A program made the position numbers and the translations under genes. Positions 26,536 through 36,006 of a stretch of 64,000 nucleotides of DNA are shown in pieces (positions within the stretch are counted from its first letter, which is position 1; each line of letters starts with the position of its first letter). Below the pieces are notes generated by a model. The model was not told the DNA's origin and searched no databases. It worked only from the letters and a program-made list of their open reading frames with translations. The stretch is from an uncultured Lachnospiraceae bacterium (GTDB lineage: Bacteria > Bacillota > Clostridia > Lachnospirales > Lachnospiraceae). The stretch covers positions 48,150-112,149 of the forward strand of contig CAJTQG010000002.1 of NCBI GenBank assembly GCA_910578605.1, read 5' to 3'.

Positions 26536-26659
26536 AATTCCCACCTCCTCTTGCCTAGTGTAAATATTTTAAACAGCTGGTGTAATCTTGTCTTCCTGTT
26601 TGCCTTTAGGCTGTATATAACAATAGTTTACTATAGAATAAATGTGAAGTAAAGAAAAT

Positions 26660-27247
26660 TTACCGATTTTTCATTTCCAACATTTCCAGCTTCATCCTTT
26701 CTATACATTGATCCAAATCAATATTTTCATATTTCTTGTCAATTCCTGCCAATTTCAGCGTCTGTTGGTCAAAATCCAAACTGTCTGCCAAAAATCTGCG
26801 GCATAATTCCTGATAATCCGGCTTTTTCTGCCGCCTCTCTCTGTCAAGAGCCCTCTGCAGCCGAACGCCGTCCTCCACCTCTATATAAAAAGGAATTACC
26901 CATTCTTCTCCAAAATATGCTTTTACCTTCTCATAAGATTCTAATGTACCAATTAACACATAATCCTTATGCTCTATATCCACAGACTCATCCTTTGCCG
27001 TAAAGTAATGCCATGGTCCGTGGGCGGTAAGATAGCTTCGCCTTTCAATAATAATGCCCGCCTGTTCCATTTGCTCCATCTGCCAAGGGCTAACAAAATG
27101 GTACTCCCGCCCCTCCTTCTCCCCGCTGCGTATAGGCCTTGTAGTATAGCCTATGATTTCATGCAAATTCAGTTCTTTGTCCTGCAGTAATTTATGATAA
27201 ATGGTATCCTTACCTGACGAACTTTTCCCTAATATATAATATACCAT
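26660..27247 (-). CDS. Guanylate kinase-like P-loop protein
   Basis: 195 residues. P-loop ILGKSSSGKDTIYHKLL, then GYTTRPIRSGEKEGREYHFVS, the guanylate-kinase NMP-binding signature (TTRxxRxGExxGxDYxF), and HKDYVLIGTLESYEKV. The lid arginines sit in LQRALDRERRQKKPDYQELCRRF. It is shorter and more diverged than housekeeping Gmk, so it is probably a paralogue with unknown substrate. It takes the place of thymidylate kinase in the yaaO-tmk-yaaQ-yaaR order. The upstream gene ends 55 bp before. Confidence 0.8.
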   Translation of the reverse strand: MVYYILGKSSSGKDTIYHKLLQDKELNLHEIIGYTTRPIRSGEKEGREYHFVSPWQMEQMEQAGIIIERRSYLTAHGPWHYFTAKDESVDIEHKDYVLIGTLESYEKVKAYFGEEWVIPFYIEVEDGVRLQRALDRERRQKKPDYQELCRRFLADSLDFDQQTLKLAGIDKKYENIDLDQCIERMKLEMLEMKNR

Positions 27248-27302
27248 AACAAATTTTTCTCCACTTTCTCAAATGAGTTTTTCCATCCTGTTTAAATTTT
27301 TT

Positions 27303-28790
27303 CTATTCCCTTACTACCTTGATAAACATCAATGTTTTATCCTCTGTCCCCATTACAGTCAATCCATCCTTTATATATTGCAGACAGCGGTTGATAATTT
27401 CCTTTGTAAGCATTTCCCCAGGGGTTATCACGGGTATTCCCGGGGGATATACATAAATGTATTCCCCGCTGATTTTGCCCGCTGAATGCGTAAATAATAG
27501 CTTTTCCTGTTCCCTTTCTCCCGCCTGGCTAATAGAAATACATACAATAGCCGGCTCCTTATCTGACAAGTCCTCTTCAGCCTTACCTATCTTTTTATCT
27601 ATCCTCTTAGCTATTCCCTGCTCCATTTGCTCCATATTGTCGTTTACGTCAATGGAGATGGACCTGTCAATCTGTTCTAATGCTTCCCACAAACGTTTTA
27701 TTCCACATGGTGTATCCATCACGGAAGTCATTGCCAGTGCATAGTTTGACGCCGCCATCTCCATTTGCAGATGAAATTTTGACAGTAGCTCATCATATAA
27801 CTGCTTTCCTGTAAATCCATTCGGTTCATTCCCCCTTATGACAAGCTTGGACATATCTATATCAAATATATGATATTGTCCAATAAAGCTTGGATTCAAA
27901 AAATGCAGATGGGATATTGTTCTAATATTTTCCTGCATTTGTTTTAACAGCTCTACATAAGCGGAAAAATCTTGAAAGCTTTGACCTTCCAGCCAAGTCA
28001 TACACTGTGAGATGCTGGCCATCAAAACATATGACGGACTGCTGGTTTGATATATTTGCAAATACTTTTCCATTTTTCTGTGAGATGCTCTTTTGCCTTT
28101 TATGTGAAGCAATGCCGTCTGGGTCAATGCAGGCAATGTCTTGTGCAAGCTTTGTATGACAATATCCGCCCCCTGGTCTAATGCAGATTTGGGAAAGGAA
28201 GGATGACAGCTAAAATGTGCCCCATGGGCCTCATCCACAATCAAAATCATTCCTGCCTGATGCACTATTTCTGCCAATGAACGAATATCAGAGACAATTC
28301 CCTCATATGTAGGTGATGTGATGATAACTGCCTTGGCATGGGATTTTTCCACAATGCATTGCTCTAGCTCCTCCACTGCAATCCCCCCTAGTATTTGAAA
28401 CTGTGGAATCTGGGGCGGATACAGGTAGGCAGCTGTTAACCCCCGCAGTTCCAATGCATGATATACAGATTTATGGCAATTTCTGGCGACTATTACAGTG
28501 TCTCCATATTCTGTGACACTGCTTATAGCGCTTAATATACCGCAGGTGCTGCCATTCACTAAAAAATAGGTTTTATCGCTGCTATATAAGCAGCGGGCAC
28601 GTTCCATTTCTTCTTTTATAATTTCTGTGGGACAATGTAAATTGTCAAACCCATCAATTTCTGTTATATCCATTTCATATGGATTATCCATCTTTATTTT
28701 TGCATTTCTTTTATGCCCTGGCATATGGAAGGGATAATAATCTGTCTTTTTATAGTTTTCTAATTTATCATATAACATTGTATCATCCAT
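27303..28790 (-). CDS. Orn/Lys/Arg decarboxylase-family PLP enzyme (YaaO-like)
   Basis: 495 residues, fold-type I PLP enzyme. The N-terminal YYPFHMPGHKRN is typical of the group; PLP residues are VDEAHGAHF and the Schiff-base lysine in SLHKTLPALTQTALLH (about 224). The C-terminal YVYPPGIPVITPGE closes the decarboxylase-family domain. Relatives are arginine (SpeA) and lysine/ornithine decarboxylases that feed polyamine synthesis, but YaaO-type proteins have not all been assayed. It is first in the operon ahead of the guanylate-kinase-like gene, as yaaO precedes tmk in Bacillus. An acidic insertion lies near residues 395-420. Confidence 0.86.
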   Translation of the reverse strand: MDDTMLYDKLENYKKTDYYPFHMPGHKRNAKIKMDNPYEMDITEIDGFDNLHCPTEIIKEEMERARCLYSSDKTYFLVNGSTCGILSAISSVTEYGDTVIVARNCHKSVYHALELRGLTAAYLYPPQIPQFQILGGIAVEELEQCIVEKSHAKAVIITSPTYEGIVSDIRSLAEIVHQAGMILIVDEAHGAHFSCHPSFPKSALDQGADIVIQSLHKTLPALTQTALLHIKGKRASHRKMEKYLQIYQTSSPSYVLMASISQCMTWLEGQSFQDFSAYVELLKQMQENIRTISHLHFLNPSFIGQYHIFDIDMSKLVIRGNEPNGFTGKQLYDELLSKFHLQMEMAASNYALAMTSVMDTPCGIKRLWEALEQIDRSISIDVNDNMEQMEQGIAKRIDKKIGKAEEDLSDKEPAIVCISISQAGEREQEKLLFTHSAGKISGEYIYVYPPGIPVITPGEMLTKEIINRCLQYIKDGLTVMGTEDKTLMFIKVVRE

Positions 28791-29233
28791 CTATTCAGCT
28801 TATTTTGATTTCTATTTTATATTATACTTAATTTTTTTATATTGTACTTATTTTCCTATTGTTCTGTTATTGATGTCCCACTGCTCTTTCTTTTTATTTC
28901 TTTAACCAATGAGCCAAGTGGGCATACTTACACAACTGTCTCCTATCTTATCATATTATTCCCTTAAAAACTATTGTTTTCTTGTTACATAACGAATGTA
29001 AATTTGTGGCTTTACATCTGCAAAATCAAATGATTGAAAGTTAAAAAAGGAAAGGGGACAATCCCCTCTCCTCTTTCTTATCACAATATTCAATTATACT
29101 TTGCATACACACTGCAATATCGCTGATTCCTTTTTTAATCTGCCAAACCATTATTAAAATAATAACTTGCAGATTTTTAAATTATGTATTTTCAATCATT
29201 ACAAGTAATAGCTTTATCATGTTAGTGCGCTAT
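28791..29233 (-). other. Intergenic region holding one terminator
   Basis: No gene is seen. It contains the upstream region of the decarboxylase gene (AT-rich) and the terminator of the chemoreceptor operon at 29044-29078. The remaining sequence shows no repeat or recognised RNA. Confidence 0.5.
29044..29078 (-). terminator. Intrinsic terminator of the chemoreceptor operon
   Basis: On the minus strand GAGGAGAGGGGA pairs imperfectly with TCCCCTTTCCTT around a 3-nt loop and runs into TTTTTT. Confidence 0.65.
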
Positions 29234-30760
29234 TTAATCTCTGTCTAGCAGTTCCTCTAATTGTTCTACCATAGAATTAATATTATCCACCTGTCTGGAT
29301 AATATATTTATCTCCTCGCTGTTGTTTTGCACCATACTGGTAATATTGGTAAAACCATCATTCTCCACCTGGATCCGCTGTGCTATATCCTCATTGATGG
29401 CAACAGTTCCTTGTATTACTGTATTTTGTTCATCCCGAATGTTATCCACCTGCTGGATTGCATCCATAGATTTTTTCAGCAAATTCATCATAGTGCGCAC
29501 AGCATTCACTGTCTCAGCAATCACTTTGTTCTGGTCAAGAAGCTGCTTTGCATTTTGCCCTATAAATTTAGACACATCATTTGTTCCGTTCTGCACACGG
29601 CTCACAACATCATTAACATTTTTCAATGATTCCTTTGTGTTCTCCGCCAAATGACCTACCTCCTGAGCCACAACTGCAAAACCTCGTCCTACCTCCCCTG
29701 CTCTTGCCGCTTCAATAGAAGCATTTAGCGCTAAAAGATTGATAGATTCTGCAATATCATTGATAATATCAAGCGTCTTGCCAATCTCATTAGATTCTGA
29801 CAACAGCTTTTCTGTCACCTCTATGGTTTTATTGGTAGAACCCTCCACCTCACGGCTCATGCCGATTAGATGATTTAATGCCTTTTCATTGGACACGGAT
29901 ATCTCAACTAATTCCTTAGAAATACTGTCTACATCCTGCATTTTTAATTCCATGTTCCTACTGCTTTCCTCTAAATTCACAAGATTTTCCTTGCTCTGTT
30001 TTGACTTATCCAGCATAACTGCATTGCTCTCTAATAAATTCTCACTGATAGCAGATAATTCCTCTGTAGAAGCACTCTCCGATTGAGCTGTCCCTACTAA
30101 TACTTGACTGGCACTGCCAAGCTGACCTGCAATCTCATTCACCTTTTCTAACAATGCCTCAATTCTCTCTGTATTTTTTTCTAGCTGCTCTTTTTTTGCA
30201 TTTAATAAAAATTTCTCCACAAAGGCCATTAAAATAATTACACCCACAAGACTGAGCACAATACATATAGTTCTCAGCACAACATCTGACCAAAATAAAG
30301 ATTCTGCCGGTCTTGTTATGGGATTACCAAAAAAAAGAATAAGCAGTGAAGCGCATTCAATACAACAACATATAATAATATGCCTCATATCCAAAAAAAA
30401 CGCCATTAAAATTAAAAAGTAAAAGACAAACATCCATGATTCCTTTGATGGAAATATCCAAATAATGAGATTTAGATTAATTGCCATCAACAACAATAGA
30501 AAAATCTTAATCCATGTTTCATATTGCTTTGTCAATACTTTGTATTTCATGCTCTTCCTAATCATAAAAAAACCAACAATATCTTCTAAAACAATAATTA
30601 TAATAAACATCATTACAGACATTACTGATACATTAGGATAGCATCCAAAAGCCTTTAAACACGGCAGTACTACTGCCGCTGCCGTAGCGCTCAGCATTAC
30701 TATTGCCAATATAAAAATAACAACCTTTTTTCTATATTCTTCTAAAATTTCATTCCCCAT
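29234..30760 (-). CDS. Methyl-accepting chemotaxis protein with six-TM N-terminal sensor
   Basis: 508 residues from the ATG at 30760, 7 nt after GAGAGGAGC; an upstream in-frame start at 30799 would overlap the previous gene. Six hydrophobic helices fill residues 12-205 with only short loops, and there is no periplasmic Cache domain. The cytoplasmic signalling hairpin is intact: INLLALNASIEAARAGEVGRGFAVVAQEV near residue 350. A HAMP is not evident. Such receptors signal to CheA/CheW, or to other histidine-kinase partners. A sensor embedded in the membrane suits a hydrophobic ligand or a membrane or redox state. It is co-transcribed with the ketoacyl-synthase-like gene 16 bp upstream. Confidence 0.88.
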   Translation of the reverse strand: MGNEILEEYRKKVVIFILAIVMLSATAAAVVLPCLKAFGCYPNVSVMSVMMFIIIIVLEDIVGFFMIRKSMKYKVLTKQYETWIKIFLLLLMAINLNLIIWIFPSKESWMFVFYFLILMAFFLDMRHIIICCCIECASLLILFFGNPITRPAESLFWSDVVLRTICIVLSLVGVIILMAFVEKFLLNAKKEQLEKNTERIEALLEKVNEIAGQLGSASQVLVGTAQSESASTEELSAISENLLESNAVMLDKSKQSKENLVNLEESSRNMELKMQDVDSISKELVEISVSNEKALNHLIGMSREVEGSTNKTIEVTEKLLSESNEIGKTLDIINDIAESINLLALNASIEAARAGEVGRGFAVVAQEVGHLAENTKESLKNVNDVVSRVQNGTNDVSKFIGQNAKQLLDQNKVIAETVNAVRTMMNLLKKSMDAIQQVDNIRDEQNTVIQGTVAINEDIAQRIQVENDGFTNITSMVQNNSEEINILSRQVDNINSMVEQLEELLDRD

Positions 30761-30776
30761 AACAATGCTCCTCTCA

Positions 30777-31769
30777 TTATATTTTATATAAGACGGCATT
30801 CATGGAATAACCTGCTGCAACAGAACAAAAAACTAGATATCCTTCTGGCTTTAAAGAATCCCAAACTTCATTTAATGCCATAATAGGACTAGAAACACCC
30901 GTATAACCATATTTGTCTCCCACAAATATGTATTTTTCCTTATCTACTCCCAGTTTCTCTAATGTAAGCTGATTATCTGCATCTGAGAATTGTGAAAAGA
31001 CAAAACGTTGAACTTCCTCCAATTTCACATGATTATTTTCCAATAAACGTGTAATAATTCCTGCCCAATTATCAGCTAAAAAGCCAAAATCAAATGGATT
31101 CCATGCCATGCGGCGCTTTTCCTTTGGTACTTCGTAGAGCAATTCCTTGGAATGCCCACATTCCGGCAAAACAATAGTATTATGATAATCTGAATCTGTT
31201 AGATACTCTGAATCTAAGATTCCCCTTTTCTCTTCCTCTTGAATATTTTCTAGTATTAATGCAGCTGCTGAATCACCAAACGTCGGATACGCAACTGAGT
31301 CTTTATAACGCACTACCGAACTCACATGCATACTGCCAATAATCAATGTTCTTTTTACGGACCGTCTTTGTTGCATATAACCTGCAATTGCGTCCATCGC
31401 CCACAACATGCCAATGCAATTACAATTCATATCATAAACTCGGTGTGCATTTTCCGCCTTCAACATCTGATTTAATTTTAAGGCATTGGTAGGTACATTG
31501 TATTCTGGTGTATCAGTGGCAAACACAATCATATCAATGTCCTTTGCCTCTAAGCCGAATTTTGTCAACACAGTTTTTGCCGCTTCATATCCCATAGAAA
31601 GAGAAGATTCATCCCTGTCTGCCAAAAAACGCTTATGCCGATTCAAGTGTTTCATCAACCCCGTAACCTCAACTCCCAATCTTCTAAAATGCTCTTCAAA
31701 ATACTCATTACCCACTTCATTTGCAGGGAGATAAATACCGGTCCCTCTAATAATTACGTTTTGCTCCAC
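30777..31769 (-). CDS. Ketoacyl-ACP synthase III-like protein with altered active site
   Basis: 330 residues from a GTG at 31769, which follows AAGGAGG; this gives the family's normal length. The thiolase-fold nucleophile Cys118 sits in YDMNCNCIGML, aligned with the FabH cysteine. The usual HQAN motif is replaced by FSQFSDADNQ and the GNTSAAS motif by YGYTGVSSP, so the catalytic His and Asn of FabH are not at their places. Divergent relatives (acyltransferase or condensing enzymes of secondary metabolism) also change these residues. It probably still uses an acyl-Cys intermediate, but the reaction is unknown. First gene of a two-gene operon with a chemoreceptor. Confidence 0.85.
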   Translation of the reverse strand: MEQNVIIRGTGIYLPANEVGNEYFEEHFRRLGVEVTGLMKHLNRHKRFLADRDESSLSMGYEAAKTVLTKFGLEAKDIDMIVFATDTPEYNVPTNALKLNQMLKAENAHRVYDMNCNCIGMLWAMDAIAGYMQQRRSVKRTLIIGSMHVSSVVRYKDSVAYPTFGDSAAALILENIQEEEKRGILDSEYLTDSDYHNTIVLPECGHSKELLYEVPKEKRRMAWNPFDFGFLADNWAGIITRLLENNHVKLEEVQRFVFSQFSDADNQLTLEKLGVDKEKYIFVGDKYGYTGVSSPIMALNEVWDSLKPEGYLVFCSVAAGYSMNAVLYKI

Positions 31770-32202
31770 TTTTCTAACCTCCTTAGTATACCATGCTGCT
31801 ATCTGGCAAAGCAGCAGCAAGTGATATTTTTCCTTAATTATACTTTAAATGATATTTTATCTAGGTACTATAAAAATCATTTTCCCTACCCTCCCTCTTT
31901 CAACTGTGCAGGCTCTTTTTCATTATAGTACCGATTGTAAATGCCCGCACAAAAAAATTATAGATTTATTTCCATATTATACCATGTAACTATTTGCAAC
32001 TCAAACTTTTTTTACCCCATAATTGAGAATTATTAAAAATCTTGTGATGTTGGGTGTTTGCATTCCTTACAATCTATGATAGAATAGTGATGATTTGCTA
32101 AGCATTGACCAATATGCTCATACAAATTTTTAGTTCATCTATTGCATGACACTTGGCACATTGCCCACAGAAATAAAGCTGAAAAATTAAAGGAGATTAA
32201 CT
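31770..32202. other. Divergent intergenic region
   Basis: 433 bp between the ketoacyl-synthase-like gene (minus) and a glycosyltransferase (plus). Only AT-rich sequence and the plus-strand ribosome site AAAGGAG at about 32190 are evident. I could not choose convincing promoter boxes and see no gene. Confidence 0.5.
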
Positions 32203-33129
32203 ATGTTATCCGTTGTGATTCCTGCTTACAATGAGGAGCAGATATTGTCAAAAACCGCTGATACCATCAGCTGCCTATTAACAGAAAATCAGATTGAATA
32301 TGAAATAATTTTTGTAAATGATGGCTCCAAGGACGCTACATGGAATGAAATTGAAAAAGCTCACCAGCATAACAGCCGCATAAAAGGAATTTGTTTCTCA
32401 CGAAATTTTGGCAAGGAGGGAGCACTTTTTGCGGGAATGTCCAAAGCAAAAGGAAATTGTGTTGTATTTATAGACTGCGACTTACAGCATCCGCCTGAAC
32501 TTATCCCTCAGATGTACAAGCTGTGGCAGGAGGGCTATGAAGTTGTGGAGGGCGTGAAAAAAAGTCGGGGCAGAGAAAATTTTCTTCATCGTTTTGCGGC
32601 AAAAACCTTCTACAAGCTGATGAGCTCCGGCACTGATATAGATATGTCCCGCGCCTCAGATTTTAAGCTGCTTGACAGGAAAGCGGTGGACGTGCTGCTT
32701 GGTATGCCGGAGAGGAATGTATTTTTTAGAGCGCTTTCTTCCTGGGTAGGCTTCAAATCTACCATGATTGAATTTGATGTCAGAGAGAGAGAGGCAGGCA
32801 CATCTAAGTGGTCTATTCACTCATTAATAAAGTATGCCATAACTAATATAACTTCCTTTTCCACTGCACCTATGCAGATTGTATCTATCTGCGGCACTAT
32901 ATTCTTTTTATTTTCCATGGTTCTTGGCATTCAGTCTATCTATATGTATGCCACCAACCAGGCCGAAACCGGATTTACTACCATTATCCTATTACTGCTT
33001 ATTACCGGCACTATTATAATGATGGCACTTGGCATTATCGGCTATTATGTGGCAAAGATATATGATGAAATCAAAGGACGGCCTAAATTTATAATCAGCA
33101 AGTTTTTAGACTCCACCGATGAATCGTAG
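32203..33129 (+). CDS. Family 2 glycosyltransferase, DPM1/GtrB-like, polyprenyl-phosphate type
   Basis: 308 residues. GT-A domain with LSVVIPAYNEEQILS, NDGSKDATW, and the DxD-like IDCDLQHPPE (about 89), then two C-terminal membrane helices at about 230-250 and 262-285. This layout matches enzymes that put a sugar on undecaprenyl phosphate, later used by membrane GT-C transferases to decorate wall polymers. The start follows AAAGGAGAT. It is convergent with the flippase gene of the polysaccharide operon and probably supplies a side-group donor, which is inference from location. Confidence 0.88.
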   Translation: MLSVVIPAYNEEQILSKTADTISCLLTENQIEYEIIFVNDGSKDATWNEIEKAHQHNSRIKGICFSRNFGKEGALFAGMSKAKGNCVVFIDCDLQHPPELIPQMYKLWQEGYEVVEGVKKSRGRENFLHRFAAKTFYKLMSSGTDIDMSRASDFKLLDRKAVDVLLGMPERNVFFRALSSWVGFKSTMIEFDVREREAGTSKWSIHSLIKYAITNITSFSTAPMQIVSICGTIFFLFSMVLGIQSIYMYATNQAETGFTTIILLLLITGTIIMMALGIIGYYVAKIYDEIKGRPKFIISKFLDSTDES

Positions 33130-33145
33130 CTATTTACCTACTTAT

Positions 33146-34447
33146 CTACTTATGAAAGATATCTTTTAATAAAAATGCGTTCCATGTCATTTTTAAAAAC
33201 GGACGCATTTTTTTCATGCACAAAGGAAGCAAAACCGCTCCCACCAACTCCGTAATAAGGGTGGCAACAGCAGCTCCCATTGCACCGGTTTTGGGAATCA
33301 AAATAAAATTAAGAACTAAATTAACAACCGCTCCTCCTCCAATTAAATATTTCACATATTGGCTATAATCTTCGCACACAAGCCAAATCCCCCTTGCCGT
33401 TCCAATGAGTGAAAACAATTTAGACCACACTAACAAAATCAAAATAGGTATGGCCCCATAAAAATCCCGCCCATACAATATAAAAATACAGAGTTTGGAA
33501 CACAGGCTGAAACCAATTCCTGCCATAATACTTATCCAAATAACACCAGCTAATAATTTGCCGTAGGTTCTCCTGTAATCACCCTCCCTGTGCTCTGTCT
33601 TATTGGTCATAATAATAGGGCGCCCAGAATCAATGAAAGCATTGGGGATAAACATCCAATACATGGCAATATTCATACCCGCCGCATACAAACCGTTCTC
33701 CACATCAGCATTGGTACTGAGGGAGCCAATCATCAGCCTGTCCATCTGGGTATAAATTACTACTAGCAGATTAGACAAAATAAAAGGGCGACTGACCGAC
33801 AGCAATCCCCTTGCCTGGGGCAATGAAAATGTTAACTTATGTTTTTTCTCTCTGTTCTTCTCATAAAAAATCAGCAGCAATACAGCTACTACAAAGGTGT
33901 CTAGAACGCCCGCCCAGGCAAACCACACTACATCCGCCCCTACCAAAATTAAAATTACCCGCAGTCCACAGACAAAAAGGTAGGATATGCTTTTGGCAAT
34001 GGAGGTGAACTTAGACTGCAGCTCTGCCTGAAAATAAAAATCAATGGTATCAAAAGCGGCAAACATTACCGCCAGCGCCTGAATACATGTAACTACAAAC
34101 ACTACCATATTTCCCGGCTTAAGAACAATGACAAAAATAGCTGTCAGCACAACGGAAAGCATCCCCGACACAAAACGGAGGACACAGGTAGTGCCCAAAA
34201 TCCTTCCTGTATCCTCCTTGTGTTTAATCATTTCATTGACAATTACAGCATCAATACCCAGCTTACAGCAAATAGTAAAAATATTTACATAGGCAAGACC
34301 ATAGCTTAGAATACCATAATTTGCCTTGCCTAAATACCTTGCCGTGACAGATGTGATCACAAGGGACAAAATCATATGGAGTACCTTATCCATCATAATC
34401 CACAGAGTATTGTATTGAAATCTTTTTCCTATATTGCTCTCGTTCAT
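33146..34447 (-). CDS. Polysaccharide flippase (Wzx-like)
   Basis: 433 residues, 12-14 membrane helices of the MATE-like polysaccharide transporter class (NTLWIMMDKVLHMILSLVITSVTARYLG at the N-terminus, VSRPFILSNLLVVIYTQMDRLMIGS mid-protein). Family proteins flip lipid-linked oligosaccharide to the outer leaflet. It is the last gene of the minus-strand polysaccharide operon, after the polymerase-like gene. The substrate is set by the upstream glycosyltransferases and is unknown. Confidence 0.87.
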   Translation of the reverse strand: MNESNIGKRFQYNTLWIMMDKVLHMILSLVITSVTARYLGKANYGILSYGLAYVNIFTICCKLGIDAVIVNEMIKHKEDTGRILGTTCVLRFVSGMLSVVLTAIFVIVLKPGNMVVFVVTCIQALAVMFAAFDTIDFYFQAELQSKFTSIAKSISYLFVCGLRVILILVGADVVWFAWAGVLDTFVVAVLLLIFYEKNREKKHKLTFSLPQARGLLSVSRPFILSNLLVVIYTQMDRLMIGSLSTNADVENGLYAAGMNIAMYWMFIPNAFIDSGRPIIMTNKTEHREGDYRRTYGKLLAGVIWISIMAGIGFSLCSKLCIFILYGRDFYGAIPILILLVWSKLFSLIGTARGIWLVCEDYSQYVKYLIGGGAVVNLVLNFILIPKTGAMGAAVATLITELVGAVLLPLCMKKMRPFLKMTWNAFLLKDIFHK

Positions 34448-34531
34448 AATGATACCAGTCCTTTTTTCTATATCTTAACTTTATCTTAACTTTATTATCT
34501 TGACTTTATTATCTTGCTATAATTTCTTATT

Positions 34532-35983
34532 TTAATTTCCCAACTGCTTATTTTCTTTTGCCTTCTGACCGGCAAAATACATAGCGTAGCCCATCATCAT
34601 CCAGAATAGAGCATAGAAAATGTTCACCTGGTACAAAATACGATTTTCAAACATTTCCATAATTAAAATAATAATGGAGAGAATCAGCATTCCCAAAAAC
34701 CATTCGTTTTCGTGGAGCACCTCAATTCTCTGAATATACCATAGTATCCTATTAAAATACTGAATCATAAATCCACAGAAAATACAAAATCCCACAATTC
34801 CTGATGATACTAATATGGTTAAATACATATTATGAAGCCCGCCATTCTTTAAGGAATTGCGAAAAAATTTTACTGTCTTCTTGTCTGTGTCCGGAGATAC
34901 TCTCTTGTGAATCTCATCGTACACCTTCTCCCTTGTAATACCAAAAAATGGTGTGTCATTAAACTGGTCAATTCCTGCCACCCACAAATACTGTCGGCCA
35001 TTCAGGGTTCCCCCTGTAGAGTCCTTTGTTGTGTCCTTCCGATTAAAATTAAAAAAGGATGCTGCGTTAACTGTCACATTGGGAAACAGTTTAGGAAGCT
35101 GCCACAAAAGCTTTCCGCTGATTCCCACGCATACCATCATCACAAAAATACTCACAAGTGCCGCTGCTGCCTTCACCCATATTTTTTTCTTGTAAATCAC
35201 ACCACACAGAAAATATACAAGCATTGCCACACCAATATACATAGCATATATTGCCGTTCTAGAACCGGTAAGCACCAGACAGGCAAACTGCAAAATGCCG
35301 TTGACATTTAACATAATCTTTACTATTTTTTGAGTTAGCTTTCTATCCCTTCCCACTTCTAACTCTTTTTCTTCGCTGACACAAACTCTTTTATCCTTCT
35401 CCAGCAGCATCAATATCGTGCAAAACAGGGAGATAATATTAATCGTTGCCCCCACATTAGGATTGTAAAGCCCCCACATGCGGTTTTTGTAAATTCCCAT
35501 ATGCAGAGTCGCCCCGTCTGCCTTGTAAGAATAGGTTAAAGAAAGCAAAAATGTAATAAAACATAGAACAGACATAATAAAAGAACAGACAAGAACCGTT
35601 CCCCAAACAGCATGCATTTCCTTCTTCATATCCTCAATACTTTTTTTCAAATCCTGTCCATAGAGCAGCACAAAAAACAAAAACATATAGCACAGTGCCT
35701 TTGCGTTCTCACTGAAATATCCATCCTTGTTGAGCAAAATGGTAATGCCGTAGGAAAAACAGAACGCCAAAAGCCAATTCATTCCCTTTGTATTTAACAA
35801 TCCATATGGATTTTTTGCAACCTCCCACACAATCAGCACAATCCCCCATAACAGCAACAGCTTCACATAGGCGCCTGCATACAGGTGAAGCAGGGGAACC
35901 GTATTAATCATTAGGGCAATAATTAAAATCACTTTATATAAAACTCTATTGAATATTGTATTTTCTATGATTTTTTTACCCAT
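34532..35983 (-). CDS. O-antigen ligase/polymerase-like membrane protein (Wzy-like)
   Basis: 483 residues with about 11 membrane helices and a large loop at about 300-390. The region YLWVAGIDQFNDTPFFGITREKVYDEI followed by GGLHNMYLTILVSSGIVGF is the usual loop-plus-His signature of the O-antigen ligase/polymerase superfamily (Wzy_C). Such proteins join lipid-linked repeat units outside the membrane. The gene lies between the glycosyltransferases and the flippase, which fits a Wzx/Wzy pathway. The start follows GAGAGGAAAAGGAA. Confidence 0.84.
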   Translation of the reverse strand: MGKKIIENTIFNRVLYKVILIIALMINTVPLLHLYAGAYVKLLLLWGIVLIVWEVAKNPYGLLNTKGMNWLLAFCFSYGITILLNKDGYFSENAKALCYMFLFFVLLYGQDLKKSIEDMKKEMHAVWGTVLVCSFIMSVLCFITFLLSLTYSYKADGATLHMGIYKNRMWGLYNPNVGATINIISLFCTILMLLEKDKRVCVSEEKELEVGRDRKLTQKIVKIMLNVNGILQFACLVLTGSRTAIYAMYIGVAMLVYFLCGVIYKKKIWVKAAAALVSIFVMMVCVGISGKLLWQLPKLFPNVTVNAASFFNFNRKDTTKDSTGGTLNGRQYLWVAGIDQFNDTPFFGITREKVYDEIHKRVSPDTDKKTVKFFRNSLKNGGLHNMYLTILVSSGIVGFCIFCGFMIQYFNRILWYIQRIEVLHENEWFLGMLILSIIILIMEMFENRILYQVNIFYALFWMMMGYAMYFAGQKAKENKQLGN

Positions 35984-36006
35984 TTCCTTTTCCTCTCTTC
36001 TATTTC

